NCBI RefSeq assembly: GCF_900155655.1
Contig: NZ_LT706987.1
Coordinates: forward strand, 1,502,794-1,546,831
Reading direction: 5' to 3'
Source: Prevotella ihumii
Lineage (GTDB): Bacteria; Bacteroidota; Bacteroidia; Bacteroidales; Bacteroidaceae
DNA: 44,038 nt
How positions within the stretch are numbered: the stretch's first letter is position 1; each line of letters begins with the position of its first letter. Below are positions 15,666 through 24,184 of this stretch, piece by piece. The position numbers were made by a program, and so were the translations under genes. Below the pieces are notes generated by a model. It saw only the letters and a list, made by a program, of their open reading frames with translations. It did no database searches and had not been told where the DNA came from.

Positions 15666-18600
15666 ATGATTCTATTTTTCTTAGGCTTAAGCAACACTGT
15701 GATTGCGACTGAGATAGACCATCAGCCCAATCAAGAGGAAATAAGTAAGCTATGTTGGCTCTATGGAGACGCTAAACTAATAGACGATAAGCAATTGTCG
15801 GGTTATTACATAGGTCCACGCCGTGAAATGATAACACCTTGGAGTACAAATGCCGTTGAGATAACTCAGAATATGGGTCTTAACGGCATTTTGCGTATAG
15901 AGGAGTACTTCCCATCTAAGTCGATGGAAGACAATCCTGACAGAATGATATTCCGTAACTATGACGGATTAGACCAAGATGTTTTCACTGTTTCCCACGA
16001 GCCTGATGCTATCAAGTTGGTTGACAATCTGGAGCAGTTCAACGAGCAGGAAGGATTGGCACTTTCGCCTGAAGAAATGGAATATCTCCACTCGGTGGAG
16101 AAAGCAAATGGACGCCCATTGACCGACTCTGAAGTCTTCGGCTTTGCTCAAATCAATTCAGAACACTGCCGCCATAAGATTTTCGGTGGCGAGTTTGTTA
16201 TCGATGGCAAGGTAATGGAGAGCAGTCTCTTTGCTATGATTAAGAAAACAACCAAGGAAAACCCAGGGAAAATTCTTTCTGCATACAAAGACAATGTGGC
16301 TTTTGCACAAGGTCCAGAGATAGAACAGTTTGCTCCAAAAGACCAAACTACGGCAGACTATTTCCAAGTGAAGCCTATCGAAAGCGTTATTTCACTGAAG
16401 GCTGAAACTCATAACTTCCCTACAACCGTTGAACCGTTCAATGGTGCAGCTACAGGAACAGGTGGCGAAATTCGCGACCGTATGGGTGGCGGTGTAGGTT
16501 CGTGGCCTATTGCAGGTACAGCGGTTTATATGACGGCTTACCCAAGATTGAAAAACGATAGCAACGAAAGCCCTGTTTTCCGCGACTGGGAAGACATATT
16601 GCCTGTGCGTGAGTGGCTTTACCAAACTCCTCAACAAATTCTTACCAAGGCATCGAACGGCGCAAGCGACTTCGGAAACAAGTTTGGACAGCCATTGATT
16701 ACAGGCTCTGTTCTTACTTTTGAACACCAAGAAAACAACGAGAAGTATGCTTACGACAAAGTGATTATGCTTGCGGGTGGCGTAGGTTATGGTGCTAAGC
16801 GCGACTGCTTGAAGAAAGAGCCACAAAAGGGCAATAAGGTTGTTGTGGTTGGTGGCGATAACTACCGCATTGGGTTGGGTGGCGGTTCTGTGTCGTCAGT
16901 AGATACAGGTCGCTATTCTAATGGTATTGAGCTCAATGCTATCCAACGTGCTAACCCTGAAATGCAGAAGCGTGCTTACAATTTGGTGCGTGCTTTGGTG
17001 GAAGAAGACAACAATCCAGTGGTATCAATTCACGACCACGGCTCTGCAGGACACCTCAATTGCTTGAGCGAGTTGGTGGAAGAATGTGGCGGAACAATAG
17101 ATATGGCAGCCTTGCCTATCGGTGATAAAACCCTCAGTGCTAAGGAAATCATTGCCAACGAGTCGCAAGAACGTATGGGATTGCTTATCGATGAAAAGCA
17201 TCTTGACCGTGTTCAGAAGATTGCCGAACGTGAGCGTGCACCAATGTATGTAGTGGGTGAAACCACAGGCGATGCACACTTCTCTTTTGTTCAGAAAGAT
17301 GGCGTGAAGCCATTCGACCTTGATGTGGCACAAATGTTTGGACATTCGCCAAAGACAATAATGAAAGATGAAACCGTTGTGCGCAAGTACGAAGATGTGT
17401 CATACGATATTAATAAGGTAGAGGAATACACCCAACGTGTACTTCAGTTGGAGGCTGTGGCTTGTAAGGACTGGTTGACAAACAAGGTAGACCGCTCTGT
17501 TACGGGTAAAGTGGCACGCCAACAATGCCAAGGCGAGTTGCAATTGCCATTGTCCGATTGTGGTGTGGTTGCTTTAGACTACCGTGGTTACAAGGGTATA
17601 GCTACTGCTTTAGGTCACGCACCTCAAGCTGGATTGGCTTCACCTGAGGCTGGTGCGGTACTTTCAGTTGCAGAATCGTTGACCAACATTGTTTGGGCAC
17701 CATTAGTAGATGGAATGGACAGCCTTAGTTTGTCAGCCAACTGGATGTGGCCTTGCCGTTCACAAAAGGGCGAAGATGCACGTTTGTATAGTGCAGTCAA
17801 GGCTTTGTCTGACTTCTGCTGCGCTATTGGCGTTAATGTACCTACGGGTAAGGACTCGCTTTCATTGACCCAACAATATCCTAATGGTGAGAAAATCATT
17901 TCTCCAGGTACAGTTATTGTTTCCAGTGGTGGAGAGGTGAGCAACGTTAGACAGACCGTTTCGCCCGTATTGATCAACGATGAGGCTTCATACATCTATC
18001 ACATCGACTTCAGCTTTGACGAACAACGCCTTGGCGGTTCGGCATTTGCTCAGAGTTTGGGCAAGGTTGGCTCTGATGTACCTACTGTGAAAGACCCTCA
18101 ATACTTCTGCGAGTGTTTTGATGCGATACAGACTTTAATTCGTGAAGGGTACATTATGGCAGGTCACGACATCTCGGCAGGCGGTATGATGACCACCCTT
18201 TTGGAAATGTGCTTTGCAAATACAAAGGGCGGTATGGCTATCGATTTGAGCCGAATGGGCGGTAATGACACCGTAAAGAAGCTATTTGCTGAAAACCCTG
18301 GTGTTATCATTCAGGTGTCAGCACAGCACAATAGTGAAGTGAAAGCCTTCTTAGAAGACAGCTTCATTGGGTTTGCTTGTCTCGGACAACCTATTTCCGA
18401 TAAGCGTACGCTCGTAATAGAGGACGGCAAGTTTAAGCAATCGTTCGATATAGATGCACTGCGTGAAGCTTGGTACGAAACCTCTTACCTCCTTGACCGC
18501 AAGCAGAGCTTTGGCGGAATGGCAGCTGAACGCCACAACAACTATAAGGTACAACCTGTGGAAATGAAGTTTAATGCTGACTTCAAGGGCACGTTAACAC

Positions 18601-19409
18601 AATACGGCTTGAACCCTAATCGCTGGAAGAACAGCGATAGCGAGGCAAAGGCTACAGTTCCTAAGGCTGCAATCATCCGTGAAAAGGGTACAAACGGCGA
18701 ACGTGAAATGGCTTACAGCTTGTACCTTGCAGGCTTTGAGGTGAAAGATGTTACGATGACCGACCTTATTTCGGGTCGTGAGACCTTAGACGACATCAAT
18801 ATGATAGTGTTCTGTGGCGGCTTCTCTAACTCGGATGTACTCGGTTCGGCTAAGGGTTGGGCAGGTGCTTTCTTGTACAATCCAAAGGCAAAGGAAGCAT
18901 TGGACAAGTTCTACGCTCGCAAAGACACCCTCTCATTGGGTATCTGCAACGGCTGTCAGTTGATGGTAGAGCTGAACCTCATCAATCCTGAACACGAACA
19001 GCGTGCACATTTGGCACACAACAACAGCCACAAGTTTGAGAGCAACTTCCTTTCGCTCGCTATTCCAGAGAACAATAGCGTAATGTTTGGTTCGCTTTCA
19101 GGCAACAAATTGGGTATTTGGGTAGCTCACGGAGAAGGAAAGTTCGTGCTTCCACAAGCCGAAAACACCTACAATGTTATAGCTAAATACAACTACGACG
19201 CATACCCTGGCAACCCTAATGGTTCAGACTACAATGTGGCAGGTATCTGTTCAGCAGACGGCAGACACCTTGCTATGATGCCCCACTTGGAACGTGCAAT
19301 CTTCCCTTGGCAGAACGCTTGGTATCCGTTAGACAGACGCAACGAAGAAGTTACGCCTTGGATTGAAGCCTTTGTCAATGCTCGAAAGTGGGTAGAAGAA
19401 AGATTATAA
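15666..19409 (+). CDS. purL: Phosphoribosylformylglycinamidine synthase (long, single-chain PurL)
   Basis: The 1247-residue cytosolic enzyme of purine biosynthesis converts FGAR, glutamine and ATP to FGAM. The length and order match the large proteobacterial/Bacteroidetes form: a PurS-like N-terminal domain (about 1-150), a linker with the FAQINSEHCRHK motif (about 160-172), and two AIR-synthase-like halves (AETHNFPTTVEPFNGAATGTG about 245; GKDSLS and GHDISAGGMMTTLLE in the second half). A C-terminal class I glutamine amidotransferase domain carries the nucleophile in LGICNGCQLM and a MPHLERA segment near the end. The start matches the family N-terminus (MILFF..NTVIATEIDHQP). The gene has its own promoter and terminator. 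No other pur genes are near. Confidence 0.98.
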   Translation: MILFFLGLSNTVIATEIDHQPNQEEISKLCWLYGDAKLIDDKQLSGYYIGPRREMITPWSTNAVEITQNMGLNGILRIEEYFPSKSMEDNPDRMIFRNYDGLDQDVFTVSHEPDAIKLVDNLEQFNEQEGLALSPEEMEYLHSVEKANGRPLTDSEVFGFAQINSEHCRHKIFGGEFVIDGKVMESSLFAMIKKTTKENPGKILSAYKDNVAFAQGPEIEQFAPKDQTTADYFQVKPIESVISLKAETHNFPTTVEPFNGAATGTGGEIRDRMGGGVGSWPIAGTAVYMTAYPRLKNDSNESPVFRDWEDILPVREWLYQTPQQILTKASNGASDFGNKFGQPLITGSVLTFEHQENNEKYAYDKVIMLAGGVGYGAKRDCLKKEPQKGNKVVVVGGDNYRIGLGGGSVSSVDTGRYSNGIELNAIQRANPEMQKRAYNLVRALVEEDNNPVVSIHDHGSAGHLNCLSELVEECGGTIDMAALPIGDKTLSAKEIIANESQERMGLLIDEKHLDRVQKIAERERAPMYVVGETTGDAHFSFVQKDGVKPFDLDVAQMFGHSPKTIMKDETVVRKYEDVSYDINKVEEYTQRVLQLEAVACKDWLTNKVDRSVTGKVARQQCQGELQLPLSDCGVVALDYRGYKGIATALGHAPQAGLASPEAGAVLSVAESLTNIVWAPLVDGMDSLSLSANWMWPCRSQKGEDARLYSAVKALSDFCCAIGVNVPTGKDSLSLTQQYPNGEKIISPGTVIVSSGGEVSNVRQTVSPVLINDEASYIYHIDFSFDEQRLGGSAFAQSLGKVGSDVPTVKDPQYFCECFDAIQTLIREGYIMAGHDISAGGMMTTLLEMCFANTKGGMAIDLSRMGGNDTVKKLFAENPGVIIQVSAQHNSEVKAFLEDSFIGFACLGQPISDKRTLVIEDGKFKQSFDIDALREAWYETSYLLDRKQSFGGMAAERHNNYKVQPVEMKFNADFKGTLTQYGLNPNRWKNSDSEAKATVPKAAIIREKGTNGEREMAYSLYLAGFEVKDVTMTDLISGRETLDDINMIVFCGGFSNSDVLGSAKGWAGAFLYNPKAKEALDKFYARKDTLSLGICNGCQLMVELNLINPEHEQRAHLAHNNSHKFESNFLSLAIPENNSVMFGSLSGNKLGIWVAHGEGKFVLPQAENTYNVIAKYNYDAYPGNPNGSDYNVAGICSADGRHLAMMPHLERAIFPWQNAWYPLDRRNEEVTPWIEAFVNARKWVEERL

Positions 19410-19421
19410 GACGATAACTAT

Positions 19422-19473
19422 AAAAGAGTTGTGGTGCAAAGCCTCGAAGCTAAGTACCTCAACTCTTTTTTTT
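19422..19473 (+). terminator. Terminator of purL
   Basis: The arms AAAAGAGTTG (19422-19431) and CAACTCTTTT (19460-19469) run into an eight-base T tract, 13 bp after the stop codon. Its loop is long (28 bases). Confidence 0.8.
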
Positions 19474-19501
19474 ATGGGTATAAACGCCCTTATGTTAGAC
19501 G

Positions 19502-20113
19502 ATGATAGATAAAGATAAAGACTCCTATTCAGGAAATAATAGCAAAAGCGCATTGAATAACGACCTCGCCATATATTGGGAATCATTCAAAGTATTCTTC
19601 AAGATTGGTGCATTTACCTTAGGCGGTGGCTACGCTATGATACCTATTATAGAAAGCGAAGTGGTAGACAAAAAGCAATGGATACCCAAAGACCAGTTTC
19701 TCGACCTTATTGCTGTGGCGCAAAGTTGCCCTGGCGTTTTCGCTGTAAACATTAGCATTTTCCTCGGTTACAAACTACGTAAGGTGAAAGGCGCATTGTG
19801 TACCTGTTTAGGAGCGGTACTACCATCGTTTCTTACCATTCTTGCCATAGCCCTGTTTTTCCACCAGTTTATGGAAATAGGGTGGGTGGCAGCAATGTTT
19901 CGTGGCATACGTCCTGCCGTGGTAGCCCTCATCGCTGTACCCACATTCAACCTTGCTAAGAGTGCCAAGATAAATCTTGCCAACTGCTGGATACCTATTA
20001 TTACAGCACTGTTGATAGCCGTCTTGGGTGTCAACCCTATTTATATATTGTTGGCAGCAGGCATTGGCGGATTTGCGTATGGTAAATATCTAAAACCAAC
20101 GGAGGAACTATGA
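19502..20113 (+). CDS. Chromate transporter family protein, N-half (CHR short chain)
   Basis: The 203-residue membrane protein matches one CHR domain: FFKIGAFTLGGGYAMIPIIESEVV near residues 30-55, AVAQSCPGVFAVNISIFLGYK near 75-95, then four to five helices, with a GxRPAVVALI motif. Paired half-length CHR proteins are read as the two halves of a ChrA-type antiporter in the inner membrane. Chromate export is known for some full-length members, but the natural substrate in anaerobes is uncertain. The soluble N-terminal 25 residues are polar. The stop overlaps the start of the next gene in an ATGA arrangement, which indicates translational coupling. Confidence 0.9.
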   Translation: MIDKDKDSYSGNNSKSALNNDLAIYWESFKVFFKIGAFTLGGGYAMIPIIESEVVDKKQWIPKDQFLDLIAVAQSCPGVFAVNISIFLGYKLRKVKGALCTCLGAVLPSFLTILAIALFFHQFMEIGWVAAMFRGIRPAVVALIAVPTFNLAKSAKINLANCWIPIITALLIAVLGVNPIYILLAAGIGGFAYGKYLKPTEEL

Positions 20114-20685
20114 TTTACTTAGAATTATTCTACACCTTTTTTATAATAGGTCTTTTCGGATTTGGGGGTGGATATGGAATGCTCTCGCTGATACAAACCG
20201 AAACTGTAATCAATCATCATTGGCTTTCGTCAGCAGAGTTTACCAACATTGTTGCCATATCGCAGATGACCCCTGGCCCTATCGGCATCAACTCTGCCAC
20301 CTATTGTGGCTATACAACTGTTCACAATGCAGGCTATAGCGGAGCAATGGCAGTGTTGGGAAGCGCCACAGCAACGTTTGCCCTTGTGTTACCTTCGCTC
20401 ATCTTGATGTTGCTTATCAGCAAACTGTTCTTAAAGTATATGAATACCCCTGTGGTGCAATCCATTTTTGGCGGACTACGTCCTGTGGTAGTAGGTTTGC
20501 TTGCAGCGGCAACATTACTGCTGTGTAATGCCGAAAACTTTTCATCTCCTGATGTCAATATGTGGCAATTCTGCATTAGCATCTTTCTATTTGTTGCAAC
20601 CTTTATCGGCACAATGTGGCTCAAAATCAACCCCATTCGTATGATTTGTTATGCAGCTGTGGCAGGATTGGTATTGCTCTATTAG
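20110..20685 (+). CDS. Chromate transporter family protein, C-half (CHR short chain)
   Basis: The 191-residue second CHR domain has LFGFGGGYGMLSLIQTE at residues 15-31, AISQMTPGPIGINSATYCGY at about 50-70, a GLRPVVVGLLAAATLLL motif and five to six helices. It starts 4 bases inside the previous gene and should form the heteromeric transporter with it. A short CTATTAGG/CCTAATAG inverted repeat (20679-20686, 20701-20708) spans the stop codon, but without a T tract it is a weak terminator candidate. Confidence 0.9.
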   Translation: MIYLELFYTFFIIGLFGFGGGYGMLSLIQTETVINHHWLSSAEFTNIVAISQMTPGPIGINSATYCGYTTVHNAGYSGAMAVLGSATATFALVLPSLILMLLISKLFLKYMNTPVVQSIFGGLRPVVVGLLAAATLLLCNAENFSSPDVNMWQFCISIFLFVATFIGTMWLKINPIRMICYAAVAGLVLLY

Positions 20686-20798
20686 GCACGAGCGATAAAA
20701 CCTAATAGCGGAAAAATAGACCAATGGGGAATGATACTTGTTTTTATAAATTCAACTCCGCAATCTATTGATAATAAGCTATTTATAAGCGTGTTGTG

Positions 20799-20880
20799 AA
20801 ACATATATGTTTTACCCTCCCAAACATATATGTTTTACCCTCCCAAAGTTCAACTTTGACAACCCCAAACATATATGTTT
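20799..20880 (-). repeat. Palindrome module copy 5 (M-F-M-M, minus orientation)
   Basis: M palindromes lie at 20799-20812, 20822-20835 and 20867-20880, and F (CAAAGTTCAACTTTG) at 20844-20858. All are perfect, with centre spacings of 23, 22.5 and 22.5 bp. The order and linkers mirror copies 4 and 6. Confidence 0.95.
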
Positions 20881-21010
20881 TGCAACGTCAAAGCAGAACT
20901 ATTGATTGTAAAAAGTTATCTTAGGAAAAATAGAACAATAACTATAGTTTTGTATTATACCTAAAAACTTGGCGAAAAACTATCCTTACAAGCCCCATTA
21001 TAACATTAAA

Positions 21011-21204
21011 CCCAAATCGGTCGTTAGACTTCTTCGAGATTTGCGAGCTTATTTTGAGCTATTTTTGGTTGTTTTTGAAGACGTTTAGCGAGCTAAACAA
21101 CTGAAAAAAACAAACGAAAAGAGCCAAAATAAGGTGCAAAGACGAAGAAAAGCATAACGTCTAAACGCTTTAAAAAGCCTTTGCGGGCTAACAACCGATT
21201 TGGG
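21011..21204 (+). repeat. MITE-like element, type A, copy A2
   Basis: The element is bounded by CCCAAATCGG (21011-21020) and CCGATTTGGG (21195-21204), 194 bp, and is nearly identical to A1 in the opposite orientation. The flanks are TTAAA on the left and TTAAT on the right. The central GTTTAGCGAGCTAAAC hairpin and the long arms are conserved. Confidence 0.92.
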
Positions 21205-21525
21205 TTAATATAAAACACGTTGCGCAATAAAGTAAAATAGCACAGTTAATGTTGTAAAACACATTGCTTATTCAGACGATACATCGTCTTCAATATTTGT
21301 AAACACTATACTATAAAATATAAAGTTGCGGTACATCATTATCAAAACTTTATAATTTGTAACTGATTGGTAGTCTTGAAAAAGATTACCAATTGTTGTA
21401 TAAAAATACAGCAAGTAATCATAAAAATGCCTTGTGTAAGATTTTTTAGCATCAAAGTGTTAAATTTATGTCTGTTTATTTATTATTTCGTACGGTAAAT
21501 ATTTCTTTGTTTAACGACAAATGAT

Positions 21526-21533
21526 TAAATTTG
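21526..21533 (+). promoter_or_regulatory. Possible -7 box of lipoprotein gene
   Basis: TAAATTTG fits TAnnTTTG, 30 bases before the ATG at 21563. A TTTG lies upstream at 21506-21509, but the 16-base gap is shorter than usual. If it is real, the open frame's upstream ATG at 21521 cannot be used. Confidence 0.5.
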
Positions 21534-21562
21534 CATATTCAATCATAAACCATAGTTATATT

Positions 21563-22186
21563 ATGTTCAATTCAATAATTTACAAAAACAAGACAAGCTA
21601 TCTCTTAGCTTTTGTTCTTCTTATCTTTCTCTCTGCTTGTAGCAAAGATGAAGAGAGCATTATTGACTATACCCCTAAAGAGGTTGGAAAAGATAAGATA
21701 GTAGACTGTGGAGATAAGATTTCGGCGATAACCGACTTCTCTAAAGTCTACAAAGTATCGGTTGAACAGGTGCAAGACTATGTAAAAGAACGCGACATAG
21801 TGGTAGTTTGCGAATATGGAAACGAAACTTCTAACTCCACAGAGGTAGCGGTAGCTACTTGTAGAGCAGAAGGAGTTGACATCCTTTTAATCTCTGATGG
21901 CGGTGGTGGACTTCCTCCAAGGGCAAGTAATGTACCATTACTGATGGTTGATACCAATGCAGACAATACCAAAATAAAGCTAAAATACAATCGTTTCTTC
22001 TTCGAACGCTTGTTAGGCGTATCCCTAAAATCAATAAATTATGCTCCTTATCACGTCTTTGTAGATGGCAAGTATGTAACGAGTTGTTCTACATTGGAGA
22101 AGGTTGCGAAGGTGTTGAAGGAATATAAAAGGAAAAAACAACCAAAAATAACTCAAAATAAGCGCGCAAATCTCGAAGAAGTCTAA
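21563..22186 (+). CDS. Hypothetical lipoprotein with MITE-derived C-terminus
   Basis: The product has 207 residues from the ATG at 21563. A lipoprotein signal peptide (residues 1-26) ends in a lipobox LSAC followed by SKDEE, so the mature protein is probably lipid-anchored. I chose this start over 21521 because a -7 box lies between them and the extension adds a polar stretch before the signal peptide. The middle contains VVVCEYGNETSN and VDILLISDGGGG but no family that I recognise. The last ~17 codons and the TAA lie in a half MITE (22134-22199), giving a basic KRKKQPKITQNKRANLEEV tail. The original C-terminus appears to have been replaced. Confidence 0.7.
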   Translation: MFNSIIYKNKTSYLLAFVLLIFLSACSKDEESIIDYTPKEVGKDKIVDCGDKISAITDFSKVYKVSVEQVQDYVKERDIVVVCEYGNETSNSTEVAVATCRAEGVDILLISDGGGGLPPRASNVPLLMVDTNADNTKIKLKYNRFFFERLLGVSLKSINYAPYHVFVDGKYVTSCSTLEKVAKVLKEYKRKKQPKITQNKRANLEEV

Positions 22187-22199
22187 CGACCGATTTGGG
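22134..22199 (+). repeat. MITE-like element, type A, right half only (A3)
   Basis: From 22134 the sequence follows the right half of A1 (727-792) with few differences up to the terminal CCGATTTGGG (22190-22199) and a TTAAT flank. The left half and terminal repeat are absent. It encodes the end of the lipoprotein. Confidence 0.9.
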
Positions 22200-22219
22200 A
22201 TTAATGGGAAAGAGATGAG

Positions 22220-22281
22220 AAATGGTTGATGCGATAACTATTTGCTGTAAGTAAGGCAAACTGTGCGCATCAACCATTTTT
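22220..22281. terminator. Terminator between convergent lipoprotein and susA genes
   Basis: The arms AAATGGTTGATGCG (22220-22233) and CGCATCAACCATTT (22266-22279) are perfect, and T residues follow on the plus strand. It lies between convergent genes and may serve both; plus-strand use fits better. Confidence 0.75.
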
Positions 22282-22314
22282 CTGTATATAAGGAATGTGT
22301 TCTTGTGTGCTAGC

Positions 22315-24165
22315 TTAGAACTCTAACACCATTGTTTGACGAGGCGAAAGGGTAAGGTCGGTTGATAGGTCAATGGTCTTATCTGTGGTGATGTCAATGG
22401 CTTTCGTTGAGTTGCCAATTACTTCGGCATAGCGTTTTACGTCCATTTTGCCCATTTTATTTCGCCCATTGAGAATGGTAAGCACCGTTTTGCCTTTGTG
22501 TTGCCGAGCTAAAACGTAAATGCCGTGATAAGGAATAAACTGGGTTTGCTTGCCTTGGGTTATCACCTCGTTGCCTTGTCGCCAATGGAGGAGACGTGAA
22601 GTGAAGCGGAACATTGCGTTTTCGTCAGCTGTACGACCTTCTGGGGTAAACTTGTTCACTGCATCGTCTGCAAAACCTCCCGGGAAATCTTTACGCACAT
22701 TGCCATCAGTTACTTCTTTTGTGCCGTTCATCAAGATTTCTGTACCATAATACAGCTGTGGTGTACGGTTCATTGTGAGCAGAAGAGCAAGTGCCTGTTT
22801 CAGAGCTAAGGTGTCTTTGCCGTTGCCAAGGAAGCGGTCGGTATCGTGATTTTCGATGAAAGCCATCACATTTGATGGGTTGGTGTAGAGGTAATCGAAG
22901 CACAACGAGGTATAAATACGGTTCAAACCTTTCCACCAATCGTCTGTTTCTTCATTTTTTGCCATCGAAAGGCGGTCGAAAAAAGCAAAATCCATTACGG
23001 TTTTGAGGTAGCTATTCTCGTCAGATAGTTTGCTATCCTTTTGCCAAGCAGCGGTATAAGCAGGCTCTGTAACCCACGTTTCGCCTACGGTGTTGAAGTT
23101 AGGGTACTCGGTATCGAGGCGTTTCATCCATTGTGCCATTGCCTTGCGGTCGGCATAAGGATAGGTATCCATACGAATGCCATCGATGCCTACTGTCTCT
23201 ATCCACCAAATAGAGTTCTGAATGAGGTACTGCATTACGTGTGGGTTGCGCTGATTGAGGTCGGGCATTGAGCTAACAAACCAGCCGTCTACCGTTTCAG
23301 CCATATCTACCTTGCTTGCGTAAGGGTCGAGTACAGGGGTGAGCTTATAAGACGTTTGCAATCCATAGTTAGGGTTGTTAAACCAGTTCTTTGAAGGCAC
23401 GTCCTTGTTCCATGCGTGATAATCGCCACAGTGGTTGAAAATCATATCCATTACCACCTTCATTCCTCGCTGATGGCACGCAGCGATAAGGGCTTTGTAG
23501 TCGTCGTTTGTTCCGAAGCGTGGGTCTACACGATAGTAATCGGTGGTGGCATAGCCGTGATAGGTGCTGTGCTTGCCTCCATCGGCAGGGCGGTCGTTCT
23601 CCAGAACAGGGGTAAACCAAAGAGCAGTAACGCCTAAATCGGTGAAGTAGTCAAGGTGTTGCATAATGCCAGCAATGTCGCCTCCGTGTCGCAAACTTGG
23701 TTCGTTGCGGTTGCAGAGTTGGTCTTGCATACCTTTGATAACATCGTTCTTAGGGTTGCCATTGGCAAAACGGTCGGGCATAAGCATATAAAGCACATCC
23801 GAATTGTCGAACCCTTTGCGGTCTTCGCCACGCATAGCACGGTTGAGCAGACTATACTTTACGGTTGTCTTTTGCTTTCCTACCTTGAAATCAATGTTCA
23901 TTGTACCTGCTTGGGCATCTTTCAAGTTGAGATAGATGAGCAGATAGTTGGGCGAATCCAAACGTACAAGCGAGTCGATACGAACACCTTGGTAATTAAT
24001 ATTGACTTCGGCATCGCGAATGTTTTCGCCATAAGCCATCAACTGCAACGAAACGTCTTTCATACCCACATACCAAGTGGTAGGTTCGAGCTTCTTAACT
24101 TCAATCTTGGCACTCGCACAAAGTGCAATAAGGCAAAGCGAGAGCAATAAGGTTATCCTTTTCAT
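22315..24165 (-). CDS. susA: Neopullulanase / alpha-amylase SusA-like (GH13)
   Basis: The 616-residue product is almost the same length as Bacteroides SusA. It has a signal peptide (1-19, ending ASAK), an N-terminal cyclomaltodextrinase-type domain (about 20-110), a GH13 barrel and a C-terminal beta domain. The catalytic triad is visible: Asp333 (GIDGIRMDTYP), Glu362 (NTVGETWV) and Asp441 (FIENHDTDR); the HGGDIAGIMQHLDY loop is also typical. The enzyme would hydrolyse alpha-1,4 links in malto-oligosaccharides and pullulan, probably in the periplasm. It is the last gene of a same-strand run after malQ, susB and the pullulanase gene, with 19 bp to its upstream neighbour. Confidence 0.92.
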   Translation of the reverse strand: MKRITLLLSLCLIALCASAKIEVKKLEPTTWYVGMKDVSLQLMAYGENIRDAEVNINYQGVRIDSLVRLDSPNYLLIYLNLKDAQAGTMNIDFKVGKQKTTVKYSLLNRAMRGEDRKGFDNSDVLYMLMPDRFANGNPKNDVIKGMQDQLCNRNEPSLRHGGDIAGIMQHLDYFTDLGVTALWFTPVLENDRPADGGKHSTYHGYATTDYYRVDPRFGTNDDYKALIAACHQRGMKVVMDMIFNHCGDYHAWNKDVPSKNWFNNPNYGLQTSYKLTPVLDPYASKVDMAETVDGWFVSSMPDLNQRNPHVMQYLIQNSIWWIETVGIDGIRMDTYPYADRKAMAQWMKRLDTEYPNFNTVGETWVTEPAYTAAWQKDSKLSDENSYLKTVMDFAFFDRLSMAKNEETDDWWKGLNRIYTSLCFDYLYTNPSNVMAFIENHDTDRFLGNGKDTLALKQALALLLTMNRTPQLYYGTEILMNGTKEVTDGNVRKDFPGGFADDAVNKFTPEGRTADENAMFRFTSRLLHWRQGNEVITQGKQTQFIPYHGIYVLARQHKGKTVLTILNGRNKMGKMDVKRYAEVIGNSTKAIDITTDKTIDLSTDLTLSPRQTMVLEF

Positions 24166-24184
24166 TGGTTTTTATATCTAATTT

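Larger units (their letters stand above)
20686..21562. other. Gene-free region, 877 bp
   Basis: It holds palindrome module copy 5 (20799-20880), MITE A2 (21011-21204) and the promoter of the following lipoprotein gene. I see no other gene or RNA. Confidence 0.6.
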
